Origin: Arthrobacter sp. NEB 688
GTDB taxonomy: Bacteria > Actinomycetota > Actinomycetes > Actinomycetales > Dermatophilaceae
DNA length: 64,000 nucleotides
Direction: 5' to 3'
Assembly (NCBI RefSeq): GCF_013201035.1
Contig: NZ_CP053707.1
Coordinates: 992,001 to 1,056,000 of the forward strand
Below the pieces are notes generated by a model. That model saw nothing but the letters and a program-made list of their open reading frames with translations, was not told the DNA's origin and did not search any database. Below are positions 46,050 to 53,720 of the stretch, in pieces. The stretch's first letter is position 1. Each line of letters starts with the position of its first letter. Made by a program: the position numbers and the translations under genes.

Positions 46050-46772
46050 ATGTCGCGTCGCGTCCTCGTCGTCGACGACGAGCCAGAGATCCGCACCGTG
46101 CTGCGCGCCTACCTCGAGGCCGAGGGCCACCTGGTCGCCGAGGCGGCCACCGGCGCCGAGGCGCTGCGCCGGGCGCTCGCGACGGACGGCAGCGCCCCGG
46201 ACCTCGTGCTCCTCGACATCGGCCTGCCGGACCTCGACGGCCTCGACGTGCTGCGGACCCTGCGGCGCACCTCGGACGTCTACGTGGTCCTCGTGACCGC
46301 GCGCGCCGAGGAGGTCGACACCCTCGTCGGGCTCGCGACGGGCGCGGACGACTACGTGACCAAGCCGTTCAGCCCGCGCGAGGTGGTCGCCCGGGTCCGG
46401 ACCGTGCTGCGCCGCAGCCGCGACGCCGAGGCCCCCGGCGCCCCGGCCGACGACGGCGTCCTGCGCTTCGACGGCCTCACGCTCGACCCGGTGCGGCGGG
46501 AGCTGCGCGTCGACGGTCGCGAGGTGCGGCTCTCCGCGCTGGAGTTCGACCTCCTGCACGCGCTCGCCGCCTCTCCCGGACGGGTGTTCAGCCGCGCCCA
46601 GCTCCTCGAGGAGGTCTGGGGCTACGACTTCTACGGCGACGCCCGCGTCGTCGACGTGCACGTCCGCAGCATGCGCCGCGCGCTCGGCGACGACGCCGCC
46701 GACCCCCGGGTCATCGGGACGGTCCGCGGGGTCGGCTACAAGTTCCTGCCGCGTCCCGAGGGGGAGCCGTGA
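46050..46772 (+). CDS. OmpR-family response regulator
   Basis: The product (240 aa) has a receiver with 'VVDDEPE', phospho-acceptor Asp56 (LVLLDIGLPD) and 'DDYVTKPFSP', then a winged-helix domain ending 'IGTVRGVGYKFLPRPEGEP'. A TACGCT -10 (46018-46023) and SD AGGAGG precede ATG 46050. It overlaps the kinase (GTGA). Confidence 0.92.
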   Translation: MSRRVLVVDDEPEIRTVLRAYLEAEGHLVAEAATGAEALRRALATDGSAPDLVLLDIGLPDLDGLDVLRTLRRTSDVYVVLVTARAEEVDTLVGLATGADDYVTKPFSPREVVARVRTVLRRSRDAEAPGAPADDGVLRFDGLTLDPVRRELRVDGREVRLSALEFDLLHALAASPGRVFSRAQLLEEVWGYDFYGDARVVDVHVRSMRRALGDDAADPRVIGTVRGVGYKFLPRPEGEP

Positions 46773-47908
46773 ACCGCGTCGCCGTCCGACTCGTCCTCAG
46801 CCACCTCGTCGTCGCGCTGCTCGGCGGCCTCGCGACGGTGCTCGTCGTGCGGGCGCTGACGCCGGTCATCTTCGACCGCTCCACCGGCATGGGTCGGATG
46901 ATGACCGGCCGCGGCCCCGGCCCCGGGACGCAGCAGCAGGTGCGCGCGCAGGTCGTCGACGCCCTGACCCAGGCGATCGGCGTCGGGCTGCTCGTCGGGG
47001 TCGTCGCGGCCGCCGCCTTCGGGGTGCTCGCGGCGACGCGGCTGGTGCGGCCCCTGCGGCAGGTCGGCGAGACGACCCGGCTCATCGCCGCGGGCCGCTA
47101 CGACGTGCACGTCGAGCCGCCGCGCGAGCAGGAGCTCGCCGCGCTCGCCGACGACGTCAACACGCTCGGCCGGGCGCTCTCGGAGACCGAGGCCCGGCGC
47201 ACCCGGCTCCTCGGCGAGGTCGCGCACGAGATGCGCACGCCGCTCACCGTCGTCGACGGCTACGTCGAGGGGATGATCGACGGCGTCCTCCCGGCCGGCC
47301 CGGAGCAGCTCGGCAAGGTCGCGGACGAGGTGCGGCGGCTGCGTCGGCTGGCCGAGGACCTCTCCGCGCTCTCCCGGGCCGAGGAGGGCCGGCTCGGGCT
47401 GCGGCCCCGTCCGACGGACCTCGCCGCGCTCGTCAGCGCGGCGGGCGAGCGGCTGCGGCCCCAGGCGCAGGACGCCGGCCTCGAGCTCGTGCTCGTCGTG
47501 GGCGGGTCGGTGGAGGCGGTCGTCGACCCCGACCGCATCGCCCAGGTCGTGACCAACCTCGTCGGCAACGCGGTGCGCGCCACGCCGGCCGGGGGCCGCG
47601 TCGAGGTGGCGGTGCACGCCGCGGCCGGCACGGTCCGCGTGTCCGTCGAGGACACCGGGGAGGGGCTGGCCGCCGAGGACCTCGAGCGCGTCTTCGAACG
47701 CTTCTACCGGGTGCCCGGGCGGCGCCGGGAGGGTGCGGACACGGGGTCGGGCATCGGCCTGACGATCGCGCGCGACATCGTCCGTGCCCACACCGGCGAG
47801 CTCGTGGCGACGTCGGACGGCCCCGGGCGGGGTGCCCGCTTCGAGGTGACCCTGCCGCAGCAGGGAGACGGCAGGGTCACGCGCGGTCCGGCCGGGCCCG
47901 GGGCCTGA
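46769..47908 (+). CDS. Sensor histidine kinase
   Basis: The product (379 aa) has helices at about 8-28 and 72-92 with a short external loop that contains Met-rich 'MGRMMTGRGPGPG'. HAMP follows, then HisKA with His153 (GEVAHEMRTPL), and an HATPase with 'NLVGNAVRATP', 'VEDTGEGL' and 'GSGIGLTIARDIV'. The Met-rich loop hints at a metal such as copper or silver as signal, and the convergent DUF2202 protein has a similar MMTGxG tail; this link is an inference. Confidence 0.88.
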   Translation: MNRVAVRLVLSHLVVALLGGLATVLVVRALTPVIFDRSTGMGRMMTGRGPGPGTQQQVRAQVVDALTQAIGVGLLVGVVAAAAFGVLAATRLVRPLRQVGETTRLIAAGRYDVHVEPPREQELAALADDVNTLGRALSETEARRTRLLGEVAHEMRTPLTVVDGYVEGMIDGVLPAGPEQLGKVADEVRRLRRLAEDLSALSRAEEGRLGLRPRPTDLAALVSAAGERLRPQAQDAGLELVLVVGGSVEAVVDPDRIAQVVTNLVGNAVRATPAGGRVEVAVHAAAGTVRVSVEDTGEGLAAEDLERVFERFYRVPGRRREGADTGSGIGLTIARDIVRAHTGELVATSDGPGRGARFEVTLPQQGDGRVTRGPAGPGA

Positions 47909-47920
47909 TCGGCAGGGCGG

Positions 47921-48619
47921 TCAGCCGGCGTCGAGCGTCGGGCAGCCCGCCGTCCGGGAGGTCCCGGCGCCCCGGCCGCCGCGGCCGGTCATCAGCCCGC
48001 CACGACCCCGGCCGGCGGTGCCGTCGATGGAGCCGGGTCCGGTCATCATCCCGCCGACGGTCTGCCCGTCGGCCGCGGCCGTGAAGGCCCGCAGGTGCAT
48101 CCGCGACCCGCGGACGAGGCGGCCGAGGACGGCGTCGACGTCGCTCGGGAGGTCGGCGGCGACGGTCCTCTCGAGGTCGGCGATGTCCCGCTGCTCGAGC
48201 GCGACGCCGACGTCGTCGGCGTCGTCGAGCGAGCGCCGGGCCTGCGCCCACCAGGTGTCGTAGAGCTGCTGCACGGCCGGGTCGGCGTAGCGGCCGGCGG
48301 TGGAGCCCTCGGCGGGGTCGGCGACCCCGTAGCGGTCCAGCAGGCCCGACACGGCGTCGAGGTGGCGCTGCTCGCTCGTCGTGATGCGGCCGAAGGGCAG
48401 GGCGTCGTCGTAGCGGTCGGCGATCGCGGCGTACAGGTCACGGGCCATCCGCTCCTCGTCGCTCGCGAACCGCAGCGCGGCGGTGAGGGCCGGGGTGGCG
48501 GTGGCCGTCGCGGCACCCCCGGTCGGGGTCGCGGCGGAGGACTGGCCGGCGGCGAGCCCGACGGCGAGCAGGGCTCCGGCCCCGATCGCGGCGAGGGTGG
48601 CGGTGCGGGTGCGTCCCAT
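47921..48619 (-). CDS. Exported DUF2202 ferritin-like protein with Met-rich tail
   Basis: The product (232 aa) has a Sec signal peptide (about 1-30, 'LAAIGAGALLAVGLAAGQSSAA'), then a four-helix region 'ALRFASDEERMARDLYAAIADRY ... SEQRHLDAVSGLLDRYG' with E/H residues placed as in DUF2202 (ferritin-like, possible di-metal site). The C-terminal tail is 'GGMMTGPGSIDGTAGRGRGGLMTGRG'. ATG 48619 has GGAG upstream. It may be a metal-binding target of the adjacent two-component system. Confidence 0.8.
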   Translation of the reverse strand: MGRTRTATLAAIGAGALLAVGLAAGQSSAATPTGGAATATATPALTAALRFASDEERMARDLYAAIADRYDDALPFGRITTSEQRHLDAVSGLLDRYGVADPAEGSTAGRYADPAVQQLYDTWWAQARRSLDDADDVGVALEQRDIADLERTVAADLPSDVDAVLGRLVRGSRMHLRAFTAAADGQTVGGMMTGPGSIDGTAGRGRGGLMTGRGGRGAGTSRTAGCPTLDAG

Positions 48620-48775
48620 GGTGTGCTCCTGGCGTCTGTCTCGAGGGGGTGTCCCCATGACAGCGGGCCCGTGTGAAGCGCCCCGCGTGGCCGGTGTGAA
48701 GCCTGCGTGAAGGTGCGCACGGGGATGAACTCGCGCCGCCGGGGCGTTCTCCCTCGCGACAGCGTGTCCGGGAAT

Positions 48776-48791
48776 ATACCCGTAGGGGTAT
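48776..48791. promoter_or_regulatory. CstR-type operator A (thioredoxin promoter)
   Basis: ATACCC-GTAG-GGGTAT, a perfect 6-bp dyad, 46 bp before the trxA ATG. It matches the ATACCC-N4-GGGTAT pattern repeated at seven other sites up to 61346. Confidence 0.7.
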
Positions 48792-48837
48792 CCTGTTGAC
48801 CGATCCGAACCCGTTCCCCCGACTCCGAGGAGCTGAC

Positions 48838-49206
48838 ATGGCCACCGTGGACCTCACGGCCGAGACCTTCGAGAAGACCGTCACCGACGAGGGCATCGTG
48901 CTCGTCGACTGGTGGGCGTCCTGGTGCGGCCCGTGCCGCCAGTTCGCGCCGACCTACGAGAAGTCGAGCGAGGCGCACGACGACATCACCTTCGGCAAGG
49001 TCGACACCGAGGCCGAGCAGGCGCTCGCCGGCGCTGCGCAGATCACCTCGATCCCGACGCTCATGGGCTTCCGGGACGGCATCCTCGTCTTCCGCCAGGC
49101 CGGCGCGCTGCCGCCCGCCGCGCTCGAGCAGGTCGTCGAGGGCATCAAGGGCCTCGACATGGACGAGGTCCGCGCCCAGGTCGCGGCCCAGTCCGACGCC
49201 AACTGA
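48838..49206 (+). CDS. trxA: Thioredoxin
   Basis: The product (122 aa) has 'VLVDWWASWCGPCRQFAPTYEKSS' with the active-site pair Cys30-Gly-Pro-Cys33 and cis-Pro in 'ITSIPTLMGFRDG'. It is a cytosolic disulfide reductase that can also reduce protein persulfides. ATG 48838 has CGAGGAG upstream. The operator at 48776 places it in the putative persulfide regulon; a rhodanese with its own operator follows. Confidence 0.93.
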   Translation: MATVDLTAETFEKTVTDEGIVLVDWWASWCGPCRQFAPTYEKSSEAHDDITFGKVDTEAEQALAGAAQITSIPTLMGFRDGILVFRQAGALPPAALEQVVEGIKGLDMDEVRAQVAAQSDAN

Positions 49207-49215
49207 CCGTCGCGC

Positions 49216-49246
49216 TTGACGGAGAGGATACCCCTGGGGGTATCCT
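49216..49246 (+). promoter_or_regulatory. Promoter with CstR-type operator B (rhodanese)
   Basis: The operator GATACCCCTGGGGGTATC (49227-49244) is a perfect dyad. TTGACG (49216-49221) and TATCCT (49241-49246) could be -35 and -10 with a 19-bp spacer, so the dyad fills the promoter. ATG 49253 lies seven bases after the -10, which suggests a leaderless mRNA. Confidence 0.65.
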
Positions 49247-49252
49247 TCGGTC

Positions 49253-49573
49253 ATGACGCGCACCATCGACATCCCCACCCTCGCCGCCCGGCACGCCGAC
49301 GGCGCGTTCGTCCTCGACGTCCGTGAGCCGGCGGAGTACGTCCAGGGCCACGTCCCCGGCGCCGTGCTCGCGCCGCTCTCGCGGGTCGCCACCGTCCTGG
49401 CGTCCATCCCGACGGACCGCACCGTCCACGTCGTCTGTGCGAGCGGCAACCGCAGCCGTGCCGGCGCCGACCTGCTGACCGGGCTCGGCTACGACGCGGT
49501 GAGCGTCGAGGGCGGCACCTCGGCCTGGGCCGCCTCCGGGCGGCCGCTGGTCACCGGCCGCCAGGCCGCCTGA
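49253..49573 (+). CDS. Single-domain rhodanese
   Basis: The product (106 aa) has 'FVLDVREPAEYVQGHVPGAV' and active-site loop 'CASGNRS' with Cys62. It carries sulfane sulfur as a cysteine persulfide and passes it to acceptors such as thioredoxin, sulfite or thiols. The operator just upstream and its position between trxA and the CsoR-family regulator fit persulfide metabolism. Confidence 0.92.
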   Translation: MTRTIDIPTLAARHADGAFVLDVREPAEYVQGHVPGAVLAPLSRVATVLASIPTDRTVHVVCASGNRSRAGADLLTGLGYDAVSVEGGTSAWAASGRPLVTGRQAA

Positions 49574-49616
49574 GACAGGAGAACCCCCGTGTCCGCACCC
49601 GCTCGCCCCACGTCAG

Positions 49617-49632
49617 GTACCGCGGGGGGTAC
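49617..49632. promoter_or_regulatory. Probable CstR-type operator C (autoregulation)
   Basis: GTACC-GCGGGG-GGTAC, a weaker version of the motif, 40 bp before the ATG of the CsoR-family gene. A longer GTG start at 49589 would place this dyad inside the coding region, so the ATG is preferred. Confidence 0.45.
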
Positions 49633-49672
49633 GCTCGACGCCTTGTCGTCGATCGCCCCCGGAGGCCCCAGC

Positions 49673-49933
49673 ATGGAGCTCGATCCCACCGAGATGCAGG
49701 CCGTCGTCAAGCGGCTCAAGCGGGCGCAGGGCCAGATCGGCGGCATCCTCAAGATGATCGAGGACGGCCGCGACTGCCAGGACATCGTCACGCAGCTCGC
49801 CGCCGTCTCGAAGGCCCTCGACCGGGCCGGTTTCGCCGTCATCGCGCTCGGGCTGCGGCAGTGCATCACCAACCCCGAGGCCGGCTCCATGGACGTCGAG
49901 TCGATGGAGAAGCTCTTCCTCTCGCTCGCCTGA
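49673..49933 (+). CDS. cstR: CsoR-family repressor of CstR (persulfide-sensing) type
   Basis: The product (86 aa) is all-helical: 'VVKRLKRAQGQIGGILKMIEDGRDCQDIVTQLAAVSKALDRAG ... LRQC'. Cys35 and Cys64 match the conserved pair of the CsoR/RcnR family. The His that binds Cu(I) four residues before the second Cys in CsoR is Gly60 here. CstR, which senses per- and polysulfides by cross-linking its two Cys, also lacks it. With rhodanese, thioredoxin and persulfide dioxygenase around, CstR is the best call. SD GGAGG lies seven bases before ATG 49673; the methyltransferase gene follows after 13 bp. Confidence 0.8.
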   Translation: MELDPTEMQAVVKRLKRAQGQIGGILKMIEDGRDCQDIVTQLAAVSKALDRAGFAVIALGLRQCITNPEAGSMDVESMEKLFLSLA

Positions 49934-49946
49934 CCGGGAGGTCGTG

Positions 49947-50570
49947 ATGGACTCCGTCGCCTGGGACGCCCGGTACTCGGGCTCCGACCTCGTCTGGTCC
50001 GCCGGCCCCAACGCGTTCGTCGAGGAGCTCGTCGGGCCGATGGCGCCCGGCTCGGTGCTCGACGTCGCCGCGGGCGAGGGGCGCAACGCCCTCTGGCTCG
50101 CCGAGCGCGGATGGGACGCCACGTCGGCCGACTTCTCGCCGGTCGCCGTCGAGCGGGCCCGCGACATCGCCGGCCGGCGGCTCGGCGCCGACGCGGGGCC
50201 CTTCCGGGCGCTCGTCGCCGACGCGCTCGAGCGCCTGCCCGCGGCGCCCTCCGGCGACGGCTACGACCTCGTGCTCTTCGCGTACCTGCAGCTGCCCGAC
50301 GCGCAGTGGCGCCGGGCGCTGGCGCGCGGGGTGGAGGCGGTCCGCGCCGGGGGCACCGTCCTCGTCGTGTGCCACGCCGCGCGCAACCTCGCCGAGGGCG
50401 TCGGCGGGCCGCAGGACCCCGCCGTCCTGCACGACCCCGACGACGTCGTCGCCGCGGCCGCGGACCTCCCCGTCGAGGTCGTCTCGTCCGACCTGCGCGA
50501 GCGGGTCGTCGACGGCGCCGACCGGCCGGCCCTCGACACGGTGGTCCTCCTCCGCCGGCTTGCTGTCTAG
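49947..50570 (+). CDS. TehB-like SAM-dependent methyltransferase
   Basis: The product (207 aa) has 'WDARYSGSDLVWSAGPNAFVEELV', motif I 'VLDVAAGEGRNALWLAERGWDATSADFS' and 'DLVLFAYLQLP', like TehB/thiopurine-type small-molecule methyltransferases. It is co-transcribed with the CstR-like repressor. Methylation of sulfide, a thiol or a chalcogen oxyanion is possible given the setting, but this is inference. ATG 49947 follows GGGAGG; its TAG abuts operator D. Confidence 0.82.
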   Translation: MDSVAWDARYSGSDLVWSAGPNAFVEELVGPMAPGSVLDVAAGEGRNALWLAERGWDATSADFSPVAVERARDIAGRRLGADAGPFRALVADALERLPAAPSGDGYDLVLFAYLQLPDAQWRRALARGVEAVRAGGTVLVVCHAARNLAEGVGGPQDPAVLHDPDDVVAAAADLPVEVVSSDLRERVVDGADRPALDTVVLLRRLAV

Positions 50571-50586
50571 GTACCCCCGGGGGTAT
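50571..50586. promoter_or_regulatory. CstR-type operator D (Cys-rich mini-protein)
   Basis: GTACCCCCGGGGGTAT, with TACCCCCGGGGGTA a perfect 14-bp palindrome, directly after the methyltransferase stop codon and 45 bp before the next ATG. Confidence 0.65.
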
Positions 50587-50630
50587 GCTGGTCCCGATCC
50601 GGAAACCACTCTCCCCGAGGAGGACCCCCC

Positions 50631-50792
50631 ATGTGCCGAGCCGTCAGCTGCCGCAAGTGCGGGAAGACGACCTGGGCCGGCTGCGGCCAGCACGTCGACC
50701 AGGTGATGCGCGGCGTGCCGTCGTCCGACCGCTGCAAGGGCCACGAGGGCGAGCCGAGCACCGGCTTCCTCGGCAAGCTGTTCGGCCGCTGA
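50631..50792 (+). CDS. Cys-rich 53-aa conserved protein
   Basis: The product is only 53 aa but has a good SD (GAGGAGG) and a codon pattern like its neighbours. It has five Cys (2, 7, 10, 18, 35) and two His (21, 38), with 'CRKCGKTTWAGCGQHV' forming a probable zinc- or metal-ribbon-like knuckle. Very similar mini-proteins with CxxCGKxTWxGCGxH occur widely, without known function. The operator at 50571 and the hairpin after it make it a single-gene unit of the putative persulfide regulon. It may be a thiol target or sulfur acceptor (inference). Confidence 0.8.
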   Translation: MCRAVSCRKCGKTTWAGCGQHVDQVMRGVPSSDRCKGHEGEPSTGFLGKLFGR

Positions 50793-50803
50793 GCCGCCCC
50801 GAC

Positions 50804-50833
50804 CGCCGCGCCACCCCGCCGGGTGGCGCGGCG
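50804..50833 (+). terminator. Terminator hairpin after the mini-protein gene
   Basis: CGCCGCGCCACCC (50804-50816) is perfectly complementary to 50821-50833, loop CGCC, 11 bases past the stop codon. Confidence 0.7.
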
Positions 50834-50997
50834 TCGTCGTGCCCGGGGTGACGGCGCCCCCGTGGCGATGCGCGGGGCGTCGCGCCGGGTGCCGCGGCCC
50901 GACGGCGGTCGTGGCGCCGCTCGTGGCGTCGGACGTGGCGTCGGACGTGGGGCGACCACCCCACCTCCTGCGCCACCGGGTGCACCTCGGCCCGCTC

Positions 50998-51110
50998 CAC
51001 ACACGCGCCCCTGCGGGTCGACCGCCACGCACGCGCGCCCCTGCGGGTCGACCCTCCACACGCGCGCCCCTGCGGGTCGGCCGCCACACACGCGCCCCTG
51101 CGGGTCGACC
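50998..51110. repeat. Four tandem copies of a 28-30-bp GC repeat
   Basis: The core GCGCCCCTGCGGGTCG recurs at 51005, 51035, 51064 and 51092, each followed by AcC/GcC and a CCACACACGC-type link. It lies in the 417-nt gap 50793-51209, where I see no gene besides the terminator at 50804. A short GTGGCGTCGGAC duplication precedes it (about 50920-50950). Confidence 0.75.
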
Positions 51111-51209
51111 CTGGTTCGTCCCTGACTCCTCGTCGGGGCTCGTGACTTCTGCGGCGGCGTCGAGCAGGCTGCTCCACGCCGCACGACACCGACCCGGGAG
51201 GACCCCCGC

Positions 51210-52064
51210 GTGACCGCCTCACCCGCACCCGCCGCCCCGACCGGTCCTGCACTGGCCGGTGCCGCCGCCTCGCGTCGTCACCGGCGCGCCGCCGCGGCAG
51301 CGCTCCTCACCGTCGCCACCTTCGTCGTCCCGGCCGGCGTGGTCGCGCTGCGTGGCTTCGCGGGCGAGTCCTCCCTGCGGTCCGCGGTCGTGTCGGCCTT
51401 CGTCGACGCCGACCTCTCCGCTCCCGTCGAGGACTCGGCCGCCCTCTCCGCGCTGACCGCGACCTGGCGGGAGTTCCACCTCGTCAAGGCGGCGATGGCC
51501 GGGCTGCTCGTGCTCGTCCTCGTCGGCCTGGTGTCGTCGTCACGCCGACGGGCCGAGGCGGCCGACCCCGGCCGCCGCCGGTGGCTGCTGCGGGCGACCC
51601 ACGCCGGCGCGGTGGTCTGGCTGCTCGGGGCGCTCACCCTCCTGCTCGCCAACCTCCAGGGTGCCGCGGCACCCTTCGCCTCCGTGACCTCGTTCCTGCC
51701 GGCCGGCAGGTCCGGCGGGGCCGGTGGGCTCGCGGCGGTGCTGGGTGACCTGCGGGCCGCGGTGGAGGTCGGTCCGGCCGCGTCCGTCGGTGGGGTCGGT
51801 GGCGCGCTGCTGGCCGACTTCGCCCGGTACCACGCCGTGTTCGCCGTGCTCGCGGCCCTGGTGGGTGTGGCGCTCATCGTGCCGGCCGCCCGGGCCGTCC
51901 TCGGGCGGTGGCGGCTGCGCGGGACGGGTCGGTCGACGCCGACGTGGTTGCTTCGCGCCGGCCTGTACGGCGGGGCCGCAGCCGCCCTCCTCCTGCTCGC
52001 CGCGGCCAACGTCAGCACGTGGGTGCGTCCCGTCCCCGCCCTCGTGGTTTCGCTCGGCGGCTGA
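51210..52064 (+). CDS. Membrane protein of unknown function, five predicted helices
   Basis: The product (284 aa) has hydrophobic helices at about 27-47, 90-109, 128-148, 203-226 and 247-267, and no motif I recognise. 'FHLVKAAMAGLLVLVLVGL' and 'FARYHAVFAVLAALVGVALIVPAARAVL' are pseudo-repeats: in each a His-containing start leads into a helix, which could suggest two related halves. GTG 51210 has SD GGGAGGAC. It precedes another membrane protein by 106 bp, likely one transcript. Confidence 0.7.
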   Translation: MTASPAPAAPTGPALAGAAASRRHRRAAAAALLTVATFVVPAGVVALRGFAGESSLRSAVVSAFVDADLSAPVEDSAALSALTATWREFHLVKAAMAGLLVLVLVGLVSSSRRRAEAADPGRRRWLLRATHAGAVVWLLGALTLLLANLQGAAAPFASVTSFLPAGRSGGAGGLAAVLGDLRAAVEVGPAASVGGVGGALLADFARYHAVFAVLAALVGVALIVPAARAVLGRWRLRGTGRSTPTWLLRAGLYGGAAAALLLLAAANVSTWVRPVPALVVSLGG

Positions 52065-52170
52065 CCCGCCTCTCCACCCGCGGCGGTCCTCGGTGGCCGG
52101 CCGCCATCCGAGCCTGCACCCCCGGGGCGCCTGCGCCTCACCCGTCCCCACTCTGCGAAGGAGCACGACC

Positions 52171-52893
52171 ATGTCATCGGCCCAGGGCGCCCTCTTCCTG
52201 ACGGAACCCCCCGTCACCTCCGACCGGCCGGACCGAGCCCGCCTCGTCGGGGCCGGCGCGATCGCCGTCGCGGTGGGGGTGGTGGCCGAGAACGTGGTGC
52301 TCGCGGCGGCCGGGGCTCCCGGCTACGACACCCCGATGGACGAGGTCGCGCGCTACTTCGCGGCCCAGCGGGGCGCGGTCGGTGTCGCGGCGGGGCTGGT
52401 CGCCGTGTACCTGCCGCTGCTGCTCCTGCTCGTGACCGGTCTCCACGGCATCGTCGAGCGTCGCGGCGGAGCGGGCGCCGCGTGGTCGCGGCTCGCCGTG
52501 GCCGCCGGAGCGGCGGCGTCGGCCGGCTTCGTGCTCGCCAACGTCCTGCAGGTCGGGCTCGCGATCTCGGCCGACGGGCTCACGCGGTCCTCACCCGCGT
52601 TCGAGCTCGTCTGGCACGTCCACGCGGCGGCCTTCGCGTTCGTCCTGCCGATGCTCGGTGCCACCGCCGTCGGCCTGGCCCTCGCGGCGCACGCGAGCGG
52701 GCTGACCCGCTCCTGGCTGCGCGTCCTCGGCCTCGCCGCGGGTGGGCTGATGCTGGTCGCGGGCGTCGGTGCCCTCGCGGTCGCCGACGGCTCGCCCCTG
52801 CTCTTCGTCGGGCTGCTCGGTCTCACGCTCTGGCTCGGGTGGCTCGTCGCCACGGGCGTGCGGCTCGTCAGGTGGGGCGGGCGGAGCCGGTGA
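52171..52893 (+). CDS. Membrane protein of unknown function, six predicted helices
   Basis: The product (240 aa) has hydrophobic segments at about 25-46, 70-92, 105-128, 147-170, 182-203 and 209-230. The organisation resembles DUF4386-like small membrane proteins, but I cannot assign a family. SD GAAGGAG precedes ATG 52171. The 3' end overlaps the convergent methyltransferase by 26 bases. Confidence 0.7.
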   Translation: MSSAQGALFLTEPPVTSDRPDRARLVGAGAIAVAVGVVAENVVLAAAGAPGYDTPMDEVARYFAAQRGAVGVAAGLVAVYLPLLLLLVTGLHGIVERRGGAGAAWSRLAVAAGAAASAGFVLANVLQVGLAISADGLTRSSPAFELVWHVHAAAFAFVLPMLGATAVGLALAAHASGLTRSWLRVLGLAAGGLMLVAGVGALAVADGSPLLFVGLLGLTLWLGWLVATGVRLVRWGGRSR

Positions 52894-53500
52894 CGAGCCA
52901 GCCCCAGGCACGCATCGGGCCGGGGGCGATGTAGCGGGCCCGGTCGAGCGTGGCCTCGAACCCCGCCGCCCCGATGAGCACAGGCAGGTCGCGGTCGACG
53001 TGACAGCCGCCGGTCATCCGCCCCCACAGGGGCTGGACGGCGCGCTGCACCCGGACCGTGGCGGGGTCCGGGGCGAGCGAGTGCTCGACGAAGTGCAGGA
53101 CGCCCCCGGGCCGCAGCACCCGCCGGGCCTCGGCCAGCGCGCGCTCGACCTCGGGCACCGTGCAGAGCGCCCACGCGGTGACGACGGTGTCGACCGAGCC
53201 GTCGGCGAGCGCGGAGAGGTCGGCGGCGTCGCGGGAGACCCGGTCGACCGGTCGGCCGAAGGCGGCGACGCGCGGCGCCGCGAGCTCCCAGGCGAGGTCG
53301 GAGGGGTCGGCCGCGAGCACGTGGGTCACGGACGCCGGGTAGTGCTCGAGGTTCGGGCCGGACCCGAAGCCGATGTCGAGCACGACGCCCTCGGCCCGCG
53401 CGCACACGGGTGCCCGCCAGCGGTCGACGTCCGGGCCCTGGCAGGCGCGGTGCGTCAGGCGCGGCAGCACCCGCTCGTCCCACCACCGGCGCGGCCCCAT
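52868..53500 (-). CDS. Class I SAM-dependent methyltransferase
   Basis: The product (210 aa) has motif I 'VVLDIGFGSGPNLEHYP', 'VLAADPSDLAWELA', 'DTVVTAWALCTVPEVERALAEARRVLRPGGVLHFVEHS' and ends 'YIAPGPMRAWGWLVTGSA'. This is the UbiE/thiol-methyltransferase-like group (METTL7-like layout), so a lipophilic thiol or quinone substrate is possible. ATG 53500 is used; an ATG six codons upstream is also available. It stands between the membrane-protein pair and the sulfide-oxidation genes. Confidence 0.82.
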   Translation of the reverse strand: MGPRRWWDERVLPRLTHRACQGPDVDRWRAPVCARAEGVVLDIGFGSGPNLEHYPASVTHVLAADPSDLAWELAAPRVAAFGRPVDRVSRDAADLSALADGSVDTVVTAWALCTVPEVERALAEARRVLRPGGVLHFVEHSLAPDPATVRVQRAVQPLWGRMTGGCHVDRDLPVLIGAAGFEATLDRARYIAPGPMRAWGWLVTGSARPT

Positions 53501-53553
53501 GGGGCCAGTGTGTCCCACGGGGTCGCGCCCGGACGAGCGGGAGGAGGCTCGCG

Positions 53554-53715
53554 TCAGTGGTGGCCCTTGAGGACCATCCGCATGATGCGCACGTTGAACA
53601 CGGCGAACCGGATGGTCTGGAGCGGCAGGCTGCGGCGCTTGCGCAGCGTGCTCTCGGTGGGCAGCGGCGCCTTCGAGAGGTCGGCGACGGGGTCGGGGGT
53701 GTGGGTCTGGTCCAT
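53554..53715 (-). CDS. Small basic protein co-transcribed with the SQR-like gene
   Basis: The product (53 aa) has a polar N-terminus (MDQTHTPDPVADLSKAPLP) and a basic C-terminal half 'RKRRSLPLQTIRFAVFNVRIMRMVLKGHH' that could form an amphipathic membrane-binding helix. It starts five bases after the SQR-like stop, so it is the same operon. Unrecognised; it may anchor or assist the flavoprotein. Confidence 0.65.
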   Translation of the reverse strand: MDQTHTPDPVADLSKAPLPTESTLRKRRSLPLQTIRFAVFNVRIMRMVLKGHH

Positions 53716-53720
53716 GGTGC

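Noticed and set aside
49589-49672. Longer form of the CstR-like protein from GTG 49589
   Set aside because: The extension has no family similarity and contains the operator-like dyad; ATG 49673 has a better SD and gives the family length.
49673-49933. Copper-sensing CsoR
   Set aside because: The Cu(I)-ligand His is replaced by Gly60 and no copper transporter is nearby.
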